From the NCBI GenBank assembly GCA_026122225.1, contig JANEZZ010002765.1, forward strand, positions 124,001-188,000: a DNA stretch of 64,000 bases, given 5' to 3'. Shown here one piece after another: positions 1-11,058 of this stretch. The translations under genes and the position numbers were made by a program. Below the pieces are notes generated by a model, which searched no databases, was not told the DNA's origin, and saw only the letters and a list, made by a program, of their open reading frames with translations. Each line of letters starts with the position of its first letter. Position 1 is the stretch's first letter. This stretch comes from Heloderma charlesbogerti (lineage: Eukaryota; Chordata; Lepidosauria; Squamata; Helodermatidae).

Positions 1-528
1 CCACAGAGCTCTGATTAAAAAAAATTGGAACCTGACCTGTCAATTGTTGTTGTTTATTCAGTCAGTCGCTTCCGATTCTTTGTGGCTTCATGGACCAGCC
101 CACGGCCCCACGCCAAAGCTTCCTGTCGGCCATCGCCACCCCCAGCTCCCCCAAGGTTGAGTCCGTCACGTTCAGAATATCATCCATCCATCTTGCCCTT
201 GGTCGGCCCCTCTTCCTTTTGCCTTCCACTTTCCCTAGCATCAGCATCTTCTCCAGGGTAGGGATGTACGAAAGTCACTTACCTTTTCGCAGGGGTGCTT
301 CGCTTCTCCTCCCGAAGTTCAGGCGAGGGGGGGGAGGCGTCCCGCCTTGCCCGGCCGAAATTCAGGCCAGGGGGGAGGCTTCCCACCTCGCCCGGCCGAA
401 ATTCAGGCCGGGGAGAAGCGCCCTGTCTCCCCGGCCGTGAAACAAAGTGTAAAAAAAACCCCACAAACCCCCGTGATAGGCTACGTAACGATTAACATAG
501 CCTATCACAGCTAGATTTCCAAAGTCAG

Positions 529-568
529 CCGTGATAGGCTACGTAAATCGTTACGTAGCCTATCACGG
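529..568. repeat. Perfect hairpin CCGTGATAGGCTACGTAA
   Basis: The 18-bp arms 529-546 and 551-568 are exactly complementary around a 4-nt spacer. Imperfect versions of the same module are at 471-510, about 722-760 and about 778-814 in this element, and three more are in copy B. Confidence 0.95.
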
Positions 569-596
569 GTGACTTTGGGGGAAAAAAAGCGCATAT

Positions 597-688
597 GCAA
601 ATGGCGGCGCCCTGTGGGCGCCGCCATTTGCGTTCCTTATTTGGTCCCGGTAGTCTATGTAAAGATTTACCAAATAAGGAACGCAAAT
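597..688. repeat. Overlapping perfect hairpins at the centre of hAT-type copy A
   Basis: GCAAATGGCGGCGCCC (597-612) pairs with 616-631 around a TGT loop. The segment ATTTGCGTTCCTTATTTGGT (626-645) pairs perfectly with 669-688. Positions 626-631 belong to both, so the two folds exclude each other. The left arm also holds an octamer-like ATGCAAAT (595-602) overlapping AAATGGCGGC (599-608), which resembles a YY1 site. Confidence 0.95.
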
Positions 689-1118
689 ACGCGCTTTTTT
701 TTTTTCCTTTTCAAAGTCACCCTTGATCGGCTACGTAATGATTTACGTAGCCTATTACGGCTGATTTTGGAAATCTAGCCGTGATAGGCTACGTTATGTA
801 GCCTATCATGGGTTTGTTTTGTTTTTTTTACACTTTGTAATGGCGGCAGCGGCAGCCGGTCGGAAGACCGGCTGCCGCCCCTGCCCCTGACGAAAGGCCG
901 ACGAACCGCCGCCGGGACCCGCCACTGGGAGGGACATTCGCCAAAGGTAAGTCCCATCCCGGGGAGAGCGGGGGGGTGGAGAATTTCATCGCTGATTTCG
1001 GGGGGCCGAATGCGTTGGTGCTTGGCCCCCTGAAGATTCGAGGAGAAATTCTCCGCCATCCCTACTCCAGGGTATCCTGTCTTCTCATTATTTGGCCAAA
1101 GTACTTCAGTTTTGCCTT

Positions 1119-2406
1119 TCATATCCTTCCCTCAAGTGAGCAGTCTGGCTTTATTTCCTGGAGTATGGACTGGTTTGATCTTCTTGCAGTCCAAGGCACT
1201 CTCAGAATTTTCCTCCAGCACCACAGTTCAAAAGCATCTATCTTCCTTCGCTCAGCCTTCCTTATGGTCCAGCTCTCGCAGCCATAGGTTACTACGGGGA
1301 ATACCATTGCTTGAACTATGCGGACCTTTGTTGTCAGTGTGATGTCTCTGCTCTTAACTATTTTATCAAGATTTGTCATTGCTGTCCTCCCAAGAAGTAA
1401 ACGTCTTCTGATTTCCTGGCTGCAGTCAGCGTCTGCAGTAATCTTTGCACCTAGAAAGACAAAGTCTGTCACTGCCTCCACGTTTTCTCCCTCTATTTGC
1501 CAGTTATCAATCAAGCTGGTTGCCATAATCTTGGGGTTTTTTTAGGTTTAACTGCAACCCAGCTTTTGCACTTTCTTCTTTCACCTTCGTCAGAAGGTTC
1601 CTCAGCTCCTCCTCGCTTTCAGCCATCAAAGTGGTATCATCTGCATATCTGAGATTGTTAATGTTTCTTCCAGCGATTTTAACTCCAGCCTTGGCTTCAT
1701 CAAGCCCAGCACGTCGCATGATGTGTTCTGCGTACAGGTTGAATAGGTAGGGTGAGAGTATACAACCCTGCCGTACTCCTTTCCCAATCTTAAACCAGTC
1801 CGTTGTTCCATGGTCTGTTCTTACCGTTGCTACTTGGTCGTTATACAGATTCCTCAGGAGGCAGACAAGATGACTTGGTATCTCCATACCACCAAGAACT
1901 TGCCAAAATGTGTTATGATCCACACAGTCAAAGGCTTTAGAATAGTCAATAAAACAGAAATAGATGTTTTTCTGAAACTCCCTGGCTTTCTCCATTATCC
2001 AGCGGATATTGGCAATTTGGCCTCTAGTTCCTCTGCCTTTTCTAAACTCAGCTTGTACATCTGGCAATTCTCGTTCCATGAATTGCTGGAGTCTACCTTG
2101 CAAGATCTTGAGCATTACCTGACTGGCATGTGAAATAAGTGCCACTGTTCGATAGTTTGAACATACTTTGGTGCTTCCCTTTTTTGGTATGGGGATATAA
2201 GTTGATTTTTTCCAATCTGTTGGCCATTCTTGTGTTTTCCAAATTTGCTGGCATATGGCATGCATCACCTTGACAGCATCATCTTGCAAGATTTTAAACA
2301 GTTCAGCTGGGATACCATTGTCTCCTGCTGCCTTGTTATTAGCAATGCTTCTTAATGCCCATTCGACCTCACTCTTCAGGATGCCTGGCTCTAGCTCACT
2401 GACCAC
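1119..2406 (-). pseudogene. BovB reverse transcriptase domain (decayed)
   Basis: A 299-codon minus-strand frame (1507-2406) has CFIDYSKAFDCVDH (RT motif A), GVRQGCILSPYLFNLY (motif B) and NLRYADDTTLMAES (motif C with the YADD catalytic pair). The next frame (1119-1526) carries FLGAKITADADCS, VTYGCESWTI and WTARRSNQSIL, the post-RT region of BovB. The two frames overlap out of register near 1510-1526, a frameshift. The protein tail (RKRGRPRARWMDD, 62-247) lies beyond the hAT-type insertion. Confidence 0.88.
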
Positions 2407-3137
2407 ACCATCAAATCTATCCTCGATATTATTATCCTTCCTATACAGATCTTCCGTATATTATTGCCACCTTTTCTTGATCTCTTCTGCTTCTGTTAGG
2501 TCCTTGCCATCTTTGTTTTTGATCATACCCATTTTTGCCTGGAATTTACCTCCGATGTTTCTAATTTTCTGGAAGAGGTCTCTTGTCCTTCCTATTGTAT
2601 TATCTTCTTCTGCTTCCGCGCATTGCTTGTTTAAAAATAATTCCTTATCTCTTCTGGCTAACCTCTGGAATTTTGCATTTAATTGGGCATATCTCCCCCT
2701 ATCACTGTTGCCTTTTGCTTTCCTTCTTTCTTGGGCTGCTTCCAGTGCCTCAGCAGACAGCCATCTTGCCATCTTGCCTTCTTGGTTTTCTTTTTCTTTG
2801 GGACGTTTTTTGTTGCCGCCTCCTGAACAATGTTGCGAACTTCTGTCCATAGTTCTTCCGGGACCCTATCTGCTAAATCTAGTCCCTTAAATCTATTCTT
2901 CACCTCCACTGCATATTCATGAGGAATATTAGTGAGCTCATATCTAACTGATCTGTGGGTCTTCCCTATTCTCTTTAGTCTGATTCTAAATTGTGCAATA
3001 AGAAGTTCATGATCTGAACTACAATCAGCTCCAGGTCTTGTTTTTACCAACTGCATAGATGTCCGCCACCTTTGGCTACACAGGATGTAGTCAATCTGAT
3101 TTCGGTGTCGACCGTCTGGTGAAGTCCATGTATAAAG

Positions 3138-3915
3138 TCATCTCTTAGGTTGTTGGAAGAGAGTGTTTGTTATGCACAGTGAGTTGTCTTGGCAAAATTC
3201 TATCAGCCTATGTCCTGCTTCATTTTGTTCTCCCAGACCATGCTTGCCTGTAATTCCAGGTGTCGTTTGACTACCCACCTTAGCATTCCAGTCTCCTGTA
3301 ATGAAAATAACATCTTTTTCTGGCATACTATCCAGTAGGTGCTGCAGATCCTCATAGAACTGATCTACTTCTGCTTCTTCAGCATCTGTGGTTGGGGCGT
3401 ATATTTGGATCACTGTGATGTTAAATGGCTTACCCTGAATTCGAATTGAGATCATTGTCATTTTTTTGGATTGTATCCAAGCATTGCTTTAGCCACTTTA
3501 TTATTAATTATGAAGGCTACTCCATTTCTTCTGTGGTCCTCTTGTCCACAGTAGTCGATCTGGTGGTCATTTGATGTGAAGTGGCCCATTCCAGTCATTT
3601 CAGTTCACTGACAACCAAAATGTCTATATTTAAACTTGACATCTCCCCAATAACCACATCCAATTTGCCCTGGCTCATAGATCTTACATTCCAGGTTCCT
3701 ATGGTGTGTTGATCTTTGAAACATAGGATTCGTCGTTCACCACCAGCATCATTGGCTGCTAGCTGTCCTTTCGGCTTTGAGCTAGCTGCGTCATCACATC
3801 TGGGGCTAGTTGAACTTATCCTCTGTTCCTCCCCAGTAGCATTTTGACCATCTTCTGACCTGAGAGTCCCATCTTCCAATGGTATACCGACATATCTCTG
3901 GTTGTACTGATCCAT
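3138..3915 (-). pseudogene. BovB endonuclease domain (decayed)
   Basis: Minus-strand peptides contain TIGTWNVRSM at the domain start and ITGDWNAKVG, the metal-binding/catalytic core of APE-type LINE endonucleases. The SDHELL motif that closes the domain is found further on, near 2990-3030. The domain would nick target DNA for target-primed reverse transcription. The two main pieces (3595-3915 and 3138-3461) lie in different frames, so at least one indel separates them. Confidence 0.85.
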
Positions 3916-4107
3916 TTAGTTTTCATGGCAAGAATACTGGGGTGGGTTGCCATTTCCTTCCCCAGGTATCGTATTTAGTCTGACCTCTCTGCCATGACCT
4001 TCCCATCTTGGGTGTCCCTTCACAGTTTAGCTCATGATGTCACTGAGGTGCTCAAGCTCCAGCACCACGACAAGGTAATGATCTCCTTTGCTGGAGGACC
4101 TGTCAAT

Positions 4108-4588
4108 ACCAAGGTTTAATTACTCCGAATCTCCTATGGGAGAAAGAGAAAGCTCCTTTTTTATTGTTTTCTGCTCATAGTAGTTATTAACCCCATATAA
4201 CCCTTCCCTTCTAAACAAAAGTAAGAACAAGTCCCTAATTTGCATGTGTTCCTTGTCAATTAACTCCATCCTTTGTTTCAACTATGGCCCTATGTCTGTG
4301 GCCACCGCATTGCCAATCATACATTGCAAAACCTCTGATTGTTTATATGGATATTTGAAAACCTGATCTGAAAAATTAAGGGTTGCCTGTTCAATCAGCT
4401 TCACAAATATATTTGAACATATCTACCTACCTAACCCCCCCTCCCATGTCACATTTTTTAAATGTTCTTTCTACAAGAGACAAGCAAAAAGTATGTTTTG
4501 CTGGTTTAATGTGTGCATGCACGTATACACATGAAGTGAAAATGAAGTTCTTCTAATCCAGACCCTAGTCAATGATAGAGGGCCAAAA
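4108..4588. other. AT-rich spacer between BovB and DIRS elements
   Basis: No coding frame, known repeat terminus or conserved motif is visible. A possible end of an older element cannot be excluded. Confidence 0.5.
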
Positions 4589-4735
4589 TGCAGGTTGCTT
4601 ACCTCTAACTATAGTGCTTCGAGTGGTCATCTGTGCATTCACACATATGGGCTCTGCGCCTGCGCTGAGTCTCATTTGGGAAACTTCCATAGCTGAGGAA
4701 AATTTTTGGCAGGAACCTTTCCCCCACAGGGAATG
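4589..4735. repeat. DIRS inverted terminal repeat, 3' side
   Basis: CACACATATGGGCTCTGC and CTTCCATAGCTGAGGAA in this segment are matched in reverse complement by 12575-12650. The match runs over roughly 110-130 bp with scattered differences. Confidence 0.85.
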
Positions 4736-4874
4736 CATGTCCCAGTGGGTTCCCACCTGTTCCCTCAGTTCCTTGAGACTGCCTAATGTGTCCTTGGACC
4801 CAAGGGAAACAATCACACCTCGGTACCAACATCGGATGCGACATTGACACCAAAGCAGGGGCGGTGGGAGGGTT

Positions 4875-4968
4875 GTGTGAATGCACAGATGACCACTTGA
4901 AGAACTACAGTTGCAGGTAAGCAACCTGCATTTCTTCTTCATGGTCTCTGTGCATCACACATATGGGC
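4875..4968. repeat. DIRS internal complementary region
   Basis: The first part is the reverse complement of the outer end at 4589-4642 (CAGATGACCACTTGA against its partner in the left end). The part from about 4931 (TTTCTTCTTCATGG) is the complement of the other outer end at 12640-12668. The junction of the two marks where the element's ends meet in a circle. Confidence 0.85.
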
Positions 4969-5032
4969 GATTAACAAGCTCACTTACTGGAGGCAGGTAG
5001 GTGTTTTAAACCAAGACTGATGATAGCACGGC

Positions 5033-5980
5033 TCACCCAAAAGCACAGTCCGAACGTGCTTGAATGTTGAGTTTGTAGTGCTTCACAAACATCGACGGTT
5101 TTGACCATGTTGCTGCTCTGCACAAGTCTGACAATGGTAAGCCTCTGGTGAAAGCTGTAGATGTGGCTACTGCTCGAGTGGGATGCGCTCCGAGGTGATG
5201 AGGGTGTTCCAATCCCAGCAAATCATAGGCCAAGCCAATGGTTTGCACAATCCAGGAAGGCGGTCTTTGGAAGGAGACAGGAGAGCCCCTCTTGGGACCG
5301 CCGCAGCAAACAAAAAAGTGTTGCATGGTACAGAACGATGCTGTCCTGGATTTGTAGAGAGCCAGGGCCCTCCTGACATTGAGAGCATGCAATTTCTTTT
5401 CCAGGCCAGAAGGGTCTGGAAAAAAGGTCAGTAGCAATATGGTCTGGTTGATGTGAAAGTCAGAGACCACTTTTGGTAGCAAATCAATATCTGGCCTGAG
5501 GTCAACCTTTTTAAAGATCATGCAGGGGTGGTCCACCTTCAAGGCACAGAGTTCACTGACATGTCTAGAGGATGTGATGGCAACCAAAAAGACAACTTTC
5601 CATGAGAGTAGGCGGAAGTCTGTCATGGCCAAAGTTTCAAAGGGCTTTGAGAGGGGAGCATGTAAGACCACCAAAAGACTCAGTTGAAGAACCAAAGTTC
5701 AAACTGGAGGGGTCAAGTTCTTTAGACCCCACAGGAACTGGCAAGTTGTAGGGTGAGTAAAGAGGGAGAAACCTTGAACTGGCCCTCTGTAACAAGAAAG
5801 AGCTGCTAGATAAACTCTTAAAGATGGAAGTTTTAAACCTTTTTGAAACAAACTATGTAGAAAAAAGAGAACATTCACCAAAGAAGCCTGAAGAGGATCA
5901 AAAGCATGAAGATTGGCAAAGGACTGAAAGGACGACCACTTCGCAGCATAGGAACGACAGGTAGCTGGCTTCCTGGCCAC
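5033..5980 (-). pseudogene. DIRS tyrosine recombinase
   Basis: Two minus-strand frames (5699-5980 and 5033-5695) are in the same register and separated by one in-frame TGA at 5699-5701. The N-terminal part has CRSYAAKW and FLHSLFQKGL, like the core-binding domain of DIRS recombinases. The catalytic part shows the expected Arg in SSRHVSELCAL, an HLGAHPTRAV block supplying the His-x-x-Arg pair, and KHYKL supplying the tyrosine. The enzyme would join the circular DNA copy to the genome. The single nonsense codon makes this copy defective. Confidence 0.85.
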
Positions 5981-6083
5981 ATCCAGGATTGCCTGAACTC
6001 TGGGTTGAACTTGAGGAGGAGTAATATTGGATCCTCCAAGCTGTGAGCTTCAATGTTTCGAGATCTGGGTATTGAATTCTGCC

Positions 6084-6977
6084 TCAGTCCTGAGATATCA
6101 GGTCCGGATCCTGTGGAAATTGGAGGAATCGTCTCCTCAATAGATGAAGTAAACTTGGGAACAATGGCTGTCTTGGCCACCAAGGAGCAATGAGAATGCA
6201 GTCCATCCCATCGTGCACTATCTTCTGCAGCACCTTGGAGAGGAAGGGAAATGGTGGAAACTGATAGAAAAGTTCTCCCTGCCACTGAATCTGGAACGCA
6301 TTGCCCAGAGATGATTGACCGACCCCCACTCTTGTACAGAGGTGGATGCATATGGCTTTCGCTGGAGTGGCAAACAAGTCTGTTGTTGGATTGCCCCAAT
6401 CCTGGAAGAGGAAATCCAGAATACAAGCTGACATCTGCCACTCGTGAGGAGACTACTACATTCAGCTTAAAGTGTCTGCTAAGACATTGTCCTTTACAGC
6501 AATATAAAGAGCACTCAAGAGAATGCCTCGCTGAATTGCCCATTGAAAGATGTCCAACGTGAGGTTGACAAGTCATGAAGAGTGTGTCCCACTCTGCTTC
6601 CGGATGTGCCAGAAGACCGACATATTATCTGTCAGGTTTTGCACCTGTCTGCCTTGAAGGTAAGGCTCGAAAGCATGCATTGCTTCCCAAGTCGCAAGAA
6701 ACTCTAAAAGATTTATGTGGTATTTTGTTTCTTTTGCAGACCGTAAGCCCTGAGTTTGCAACAGACCACAGTGGGCTCCCCATCTGGAAAGTGAGGCATC
6801 CATTGTCAGGATTCGTGTAGGAGGTGGCTGGACAAAAGGTATGCTCTGATCCAAGTTGTATGGCTGCATCCACCAAAGGAGGGATGTTAGCACCCCATTC
6901 GGGATCGACACACTACAGTGCTGAGCATCCAAGTTGGAGTAGAAGTTTCGGAGCAGCCAATTTTGTAGTGGTCGCAT
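6084..6977 (-). pseudogene. DIRS RNase H and connection region (decayed)
   Basis: The frame at 6573-6977 has ILTMDASLSRWGAH, LLEFLATWEAMHAF and NLTDNMSVFWHIRKQSG, the Asp-Glu-Asp pattern of a DIRS RNase H. The frame at 6084-6434 continues with LFATPAKA and ILIAPWWPRQPLF, usual for the C-terminal part. Frame changes show indels. Confidence 0.8.
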
Positions 6978-7152
6978 CCGAAGTCTTGCTCACATGACAA
7001 CCGAGACTGTAGCAGCCATGTGGCCCAATAGAACTTGGATGGTGCGGGCAGTGACCGAACAGTGGGCGAAGACAGCCTCTGCAGGGCAATTAATTGCTTT
7101 TGTTGATTTTGAGAGTTGAATGCATGTGCAACTGTCGAATCCAGTAGTGCTC

Positions 7153-7816
7153 CTATAAACTGGAGATGTTGAGTCGGTTCCAGAGCTGACTTCTCTCTGT
7201 TGACATAAAGGCCAATGTACCCAGAAGGTGCAGAGCAATCCCAATAGCACGACAAAGATCCCTCTTCGAATCTGAGACCAAGAGGCAATCATCGAGATAA
7301 GGATAAACCTCAATGTCTTGCAGCCTCAGGTGTGGGTGCACGACTGCCATAAACTTGATAAAAACTCTCAGGCGGTCACCCGGCTGAATGGCAGGACCCA
7401 AAACTGGAACATGTCAGTACCAATGACGAAGTGCAGATACCAATGGTGGTCGCTCGCAATTGCTATGTGGAAATACGCATCCTTCAGGTCCATGGCAGCA
7501 AACCAGACATTCTTTTGAAGGAGAGGGAGGATTGTGGCCAAAGTGATCATTCTGAACCTTCTGGGATTTATGAACTTGTTCAACTTCCTTAAATCCATGA
7601 TAGGGCGATGGCCTCCATCCTGTTTTGGTACGGTGAAGTACCAGGAGAAGAAACCATTGTCCAGCTGGAATGGAAGGACTCTCTGAATAGCTCCCTTTTG
7701 GAGCTGGGTGGACATCTCCAGAAGGAGGGCTGGCACAGGAATGTGATGCAAACAGTCCCTGGGGGGGGGAGAGTGTGAAACTCTATCATATAACCCCGAG
7801 CAATTATGTCCAACAC
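7153..7816 (-). pseudogene. DIRS reverse transcriptase (decayed)
   Basis: The frame 7368-7751 contains FSWYFTVPKQDGGHRPIMDL, FAAMDLKDAYFHI (motif A) and the start of the motif B region. The frame 7153-7401 contains DIEVYPYLDDCLLVS, the YLDD catalytic motif C. These lie out of register, so a frameshift falls near 7370-7400. The order and motif spellings are of DIRS/Ty3-like RTs, distinct from the BovB YADD enzyme in the neighbouring LINE. Confidence 0.88.
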
Positions 7817-8025
7817 CCAGGTGTCTGATGTTATTATCTTCCAGGTCGGTAGGAAGTGTGTCAGTCAGGATCCGAAAAAGGGGGGGGGGAGAATGGGAGC
7901 AATGAACATCGGAGAGTCAAAGTCGACGCTTTGAGGATAAGTCAATCCTGCTGCAGTCCTGACAAAACTTTGCAGTTGAAGTAGGCTGTTTCTTCTGGTG
8001 TTGAGTAGGTTGGTAATGTTGGTAC

Positions 8026-8693
8026 TAGGGATGTACGAATGCCTTACCTGGCTCCGCACAGGGGCATCCACAGTGGGGGGCAGGCGCTCCATCCCTCCCC
8101 CCGGAATCCTCGACGGGGGGGGAGGCGCTCCATCCCTCCCCCCGGAATCCTGCACGGCCGGCTCCAGCCTCCCGCAGCCGGACATCCGGCCGCTGGGCAG
8201 CCCTGCAGGGACGCAAATGGCGGCTGTCGTAGCCGCCGCCATTTGCGTCCCTGTATTGAGCCGTGATAAGCTACATAAATATTTACATAGCCTATCATGG
8301 CAGGGGGAAAAAACCCAGCATATGCAAATGGCGGTAGCCACCGCAATTTGCGTATGCTGGGTTTTCCCCCCTCCCTGCCGTGATAGGCTACGTAAATACT
8401 TATGTAGCCTATCACGGCTTCCACAGGGACGCAAATGGCATCCCTGCGTTAGCCGTGATAGGCTACGTAAGTATTTACATAGCCTATCATGGCTATGAAG
8501 AGGAAGTGAATGGCGGCTGCAGGATGGCCGCCATTCGCAAAGCAGCGCGGACGGGAGAAGGTAAGTGCTCCATTTTGTGCGCCTTTCATGGGGTGGGGGG
8601 GCGGGGGCTTTGTTCCGCGATGGTTTTCGTGGGGCTGAATGCACTGGCATTCGGCCTCACTGAGATCCGTTGCGGAATTCTCTGACATCCCTA
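8026..8693. mobile_element. Non-autonomous hAT-type element with nested hairpins (copy B)
   Basis: Termini TAGGGATG and CATCCCTA are flanked by a perfect 8-bp duplication GTTGGTAC (8018-8025 and 8694-8701). It shares TAGGGATGTACGAA, a nearby CTTACCT, and about 170 bp at the right end with copy A at 259-1064. The interior, about 8210-8530, again alternates CAAATGGCGGC-type palindromes with GTGATAGGCTACGTAA-type palindromes and is itself roughly symmetric about 8337. No transposase is encoded. It sits inside the DIRS element. Confidence 0.87.
8312..8363. repeat. Central palindrome of hAT-type copy B
   Basis: AACCCAGCATATGCAAATGG leads the left arm and pairs with 8340-8363 with two mismatches. 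The octamer-like ATGCAAAT is again adjacent to ATGGCGG, as in copy A. Confidence 0.85.
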
Positions 8694-8701
8694 GTTGGTA
8701 C

Positions 8702-10785
8702 AAGTTGAACTGTTGTTTGGTCATGTAAGGCTGGGACCAAAACCAGCTGCGACTCTTGTACTTCTTCTGTATGGGTTGAGGACACAAGACCATCTTACAG
8801 GAGGTTGTCTTGGTGTTCTGAACAGAGTCCATCTGCTCATCCATCTTTGAACTGAAGAGCCCCTCTCCATCAAAAGGCAGGTCTTCTTTTTGGGACCTAG
8901 CTTCAGGAGTCAATCCTGCAGACCTCAGCCAGGCATGCCTCCTGAAGGCAATGGAACCAACCATCAATTTGGCACTGCAATCTGCACCATGCCTAGAGGT
9001 ATTCATCTTCTGCCTGGATAGTTTGACAGCTTCGGCATGGAAGAACGTGGCAAGTTCCTTTTGATCTTCTGGAGGTAGGCACAAAGGGAGTCCATCTTCT
9101 CCCACAAGAATAACTGATACCTGGCCATCACGACTTGATAATTGGCCACTTGGAGCCCTAAAGCAGTCATGGAGTACATTCTCCTAGACAAGAGGTCTAA
9201 GCTTCTCCCTTCCTTATCAACAGGTGATGCATGAGATTTCTGCAATTGACCTTATGCTGATTCCACGATGATGGAATTGGGGCGCGGATGTAAATACAGG
9301 AACACCACATCCTTCTCCTGCACCCTATAAAGGGATTCAAGGTGCGTAGACATTGGAGCCATGAATGAGGGGGCCTTCCAAGACCGTTGGACAGTCTGTA
9401 GAAGGTTCAGGAGGAAAGGCACTGCTATCGGTTTTGACGACTCAGTGTGTACTGCATCAAAAACGGGGTCCTGTATATGCTTCTCCGGTTGTTGTACTTC
9501 GATGCCCAAGGAATGCACCATTCTGTTGACCTGCTCAGCGAAGTTAAACATATCCTCAGAGGGGGACACCCCATCATGGGAGCCCACTACATCATCTGGA
9601 GATGGAATAGATGGTGGGACAGACAAGTAAGAAGAGGAATCTGTCTGGTAGTCATCAGTGGAGTCATGGTGCGAAGTTGTTCGTGATGCATGGTCTGCTG
9701 ACGGAACGGTTGTGGAACCAAAGCCAGGATCGAGTGCACCGATTTAGATGGCTCTACTTGGTTCCTCAGCAGCGAAGAGGAACGAGATGAAATGGGTGGA
9801 GGCACCAGAAACTCATCCTTCTCAGGAGGATGGGACACAGTCCTCGGTGGAAGAGGCTGATACTGAGGGGAGTACAGGGCAGCATACCTGGAGCACTCTG
9901 AAAAATACTCTCAACCCCAACAAGCACGCCGTTAGTCAAAATGGTAAGACCCTTATGGAGGGCAAGACCATTCCAAGCATCTGTCCCAATCGCCTTGTGG
10001 ATATCTTGATCTGTCCCTGTAGTGAAGGTTGAAATAGCAATCCTGATAAGGAGAACGATCCAACTCCGAATGGAACTGATGCTCTTGATCCCAAGGAGGG
10101 GACGGGAGATGGTGGTATGGGGCTTCATGCCTCATTGGCGAGTGATGGTCTCCTGATGGAGAAATCTCTCGATCCTGAGGGACTAGTAGTGGAAGGGAAA
10201 ATTCCAGGATTTCACCCTCAGACACAGTTGACATCGGTTCAGTGACTGGAGCAGCAAGTGCCGGTGATAGTACACGAATTGGCGAGTCCAGCAATGGAGG
10301 AGGTGCTGGGATCATTGGTTTTGAAGAGTTTTCTGCAACCTTCTTTTTCTTATGCTTTTTCAGGCCGTTCGAGCCTGACTTTGGAATTTTGCCTTTATCG
10401 TGATTTTCCTCGTGACCGAGAGTGCTAAGGAGTGCCCTGGGGTCGGAGGATCAGTCTGTTTGACTGAGGTAGTCAGACGAGGAGACTTCGGCTTGGAAGA
10501 AGACATAGTCACCTCAGGTTTGTCACTTGTAAAGGACCCTGCAGTATTTTTGGGGTCTGTAGCCAACAATGCCCTCCTCCATAGCTCTGCCTTACGTCTG
10601 TCTGCTCTGTTCTTCTGTGTCTGTTTAGTAAATGATTGGCACAGGGAGCAGGGAGCAGGGAGCAGAAATCAGGGAGGTGTCCTTCACCCAGGCAAAAAAG
10701 GCAGAGGGAGTGAGGGTCGGTGGGGGGCAACTTACTCCCACACTTGACACACTTCCAAAAAGGTGCCTTTACAGCCATAAGACGG
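8702..10785 (-). pseudogene. DIRS ORF1 (gag-like), decayed and interrupted
   Basis: The likely start, MAVKAPFWKCVKCGSKLPP near 10782, leads into a zinc-knuckle-like run of Cys and His (KCVKCG, CLFCLGEGH, DFC). A Pro/Ser-rich middle follows, and a C-terminal part with RHGADCSAKLMV and FRRHAWLRSAGL (8449-9105 frame), which I recognise from DIRS gag proteins. Several frame changes occur. The hAT-type element at 8026-8693 cuts between this ORF and the reverse transcriptase. Confidence 0.7.
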
Positions 10786-11058
10786 CACCGCAGCTGTGGT
10801 TGAGAGACGGATGAACAACAAAGACGATGAAGGAATGGGGGGGTGGACGATGACGATGAGGGAGACAACAAGGAAGACCAGGAAGATGAACAACAACAAA
10901 AACAGTCAGGGCCAGAAATATTGGAACAAGGATAACTGTTTTGGCAGTTGGCCTCTGTACACCACCACATTGAAGTTGAAAGGAAACACACCCAGATGGG
11001 AGCAAAGTCAAGACTTTCAGGTGTAATTCAAGGGGTTTGACAAAAGTGGGGCACTAAC

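Larger units (their letters stand above)
259..1064. mobile_element. Non-autonomous hAT-type element with nested hairpins (copy A)
   Basis: Termini are TAGGGATG and CATCCCTA, flanked by a perfect 8-bp direct repeat CTCCAGGG (251-258 and 1065-1072). An 8-bp duplication with short inverted termini is the hAT signature. It interrupts the BovB tail and has no transposase-like frame. The interior 441-838 is a near 400-bp inverted repeat centred near 640-650, and each half holds smaller palindromes: 529-546/551-568 (18-bp perfect arms), 597-612/616-631 (16-bp perfect arms) and 626-645/669-688 (20-bp perfect arms). Both ends carry a GGTAAGT or its complement. A second copy is at 8026-8693. Confidence 0.85.
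45..4096 (-). mobile_element. Full-length RTE-BovB LINE retrotransposon, split by a hAT-type insertion
   Basis: The 11-bp direct repeat GACCTGTCAAT flanks the element at 34-44 and 4097-4107, so both ends are intact. The 5' end is at 4096 and the 3' end, with a short (AAC)n-type tail, is near 45. Reading the minus strand gives an AP-type endonuclease, a reverse transcriptase and a basic C-terminal segment in BovB order. Subtracting the 806-bp insertion at 259-1064 leaves about 3.25 kb, the usual BovB length. The frame changes several times, so it is a dead copy. Family assignment rests on protein motifs; the target-site duplication is seen directly. Confidence 0.9.

Noticed and set aside
471..814. 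Repeated GTGATAGGCTACGTAA units taken as a CRISPR array
   Set aside because: Units are palindromes of variable spacing in a vertebrate transposon, not regular repeats with unique spacers.
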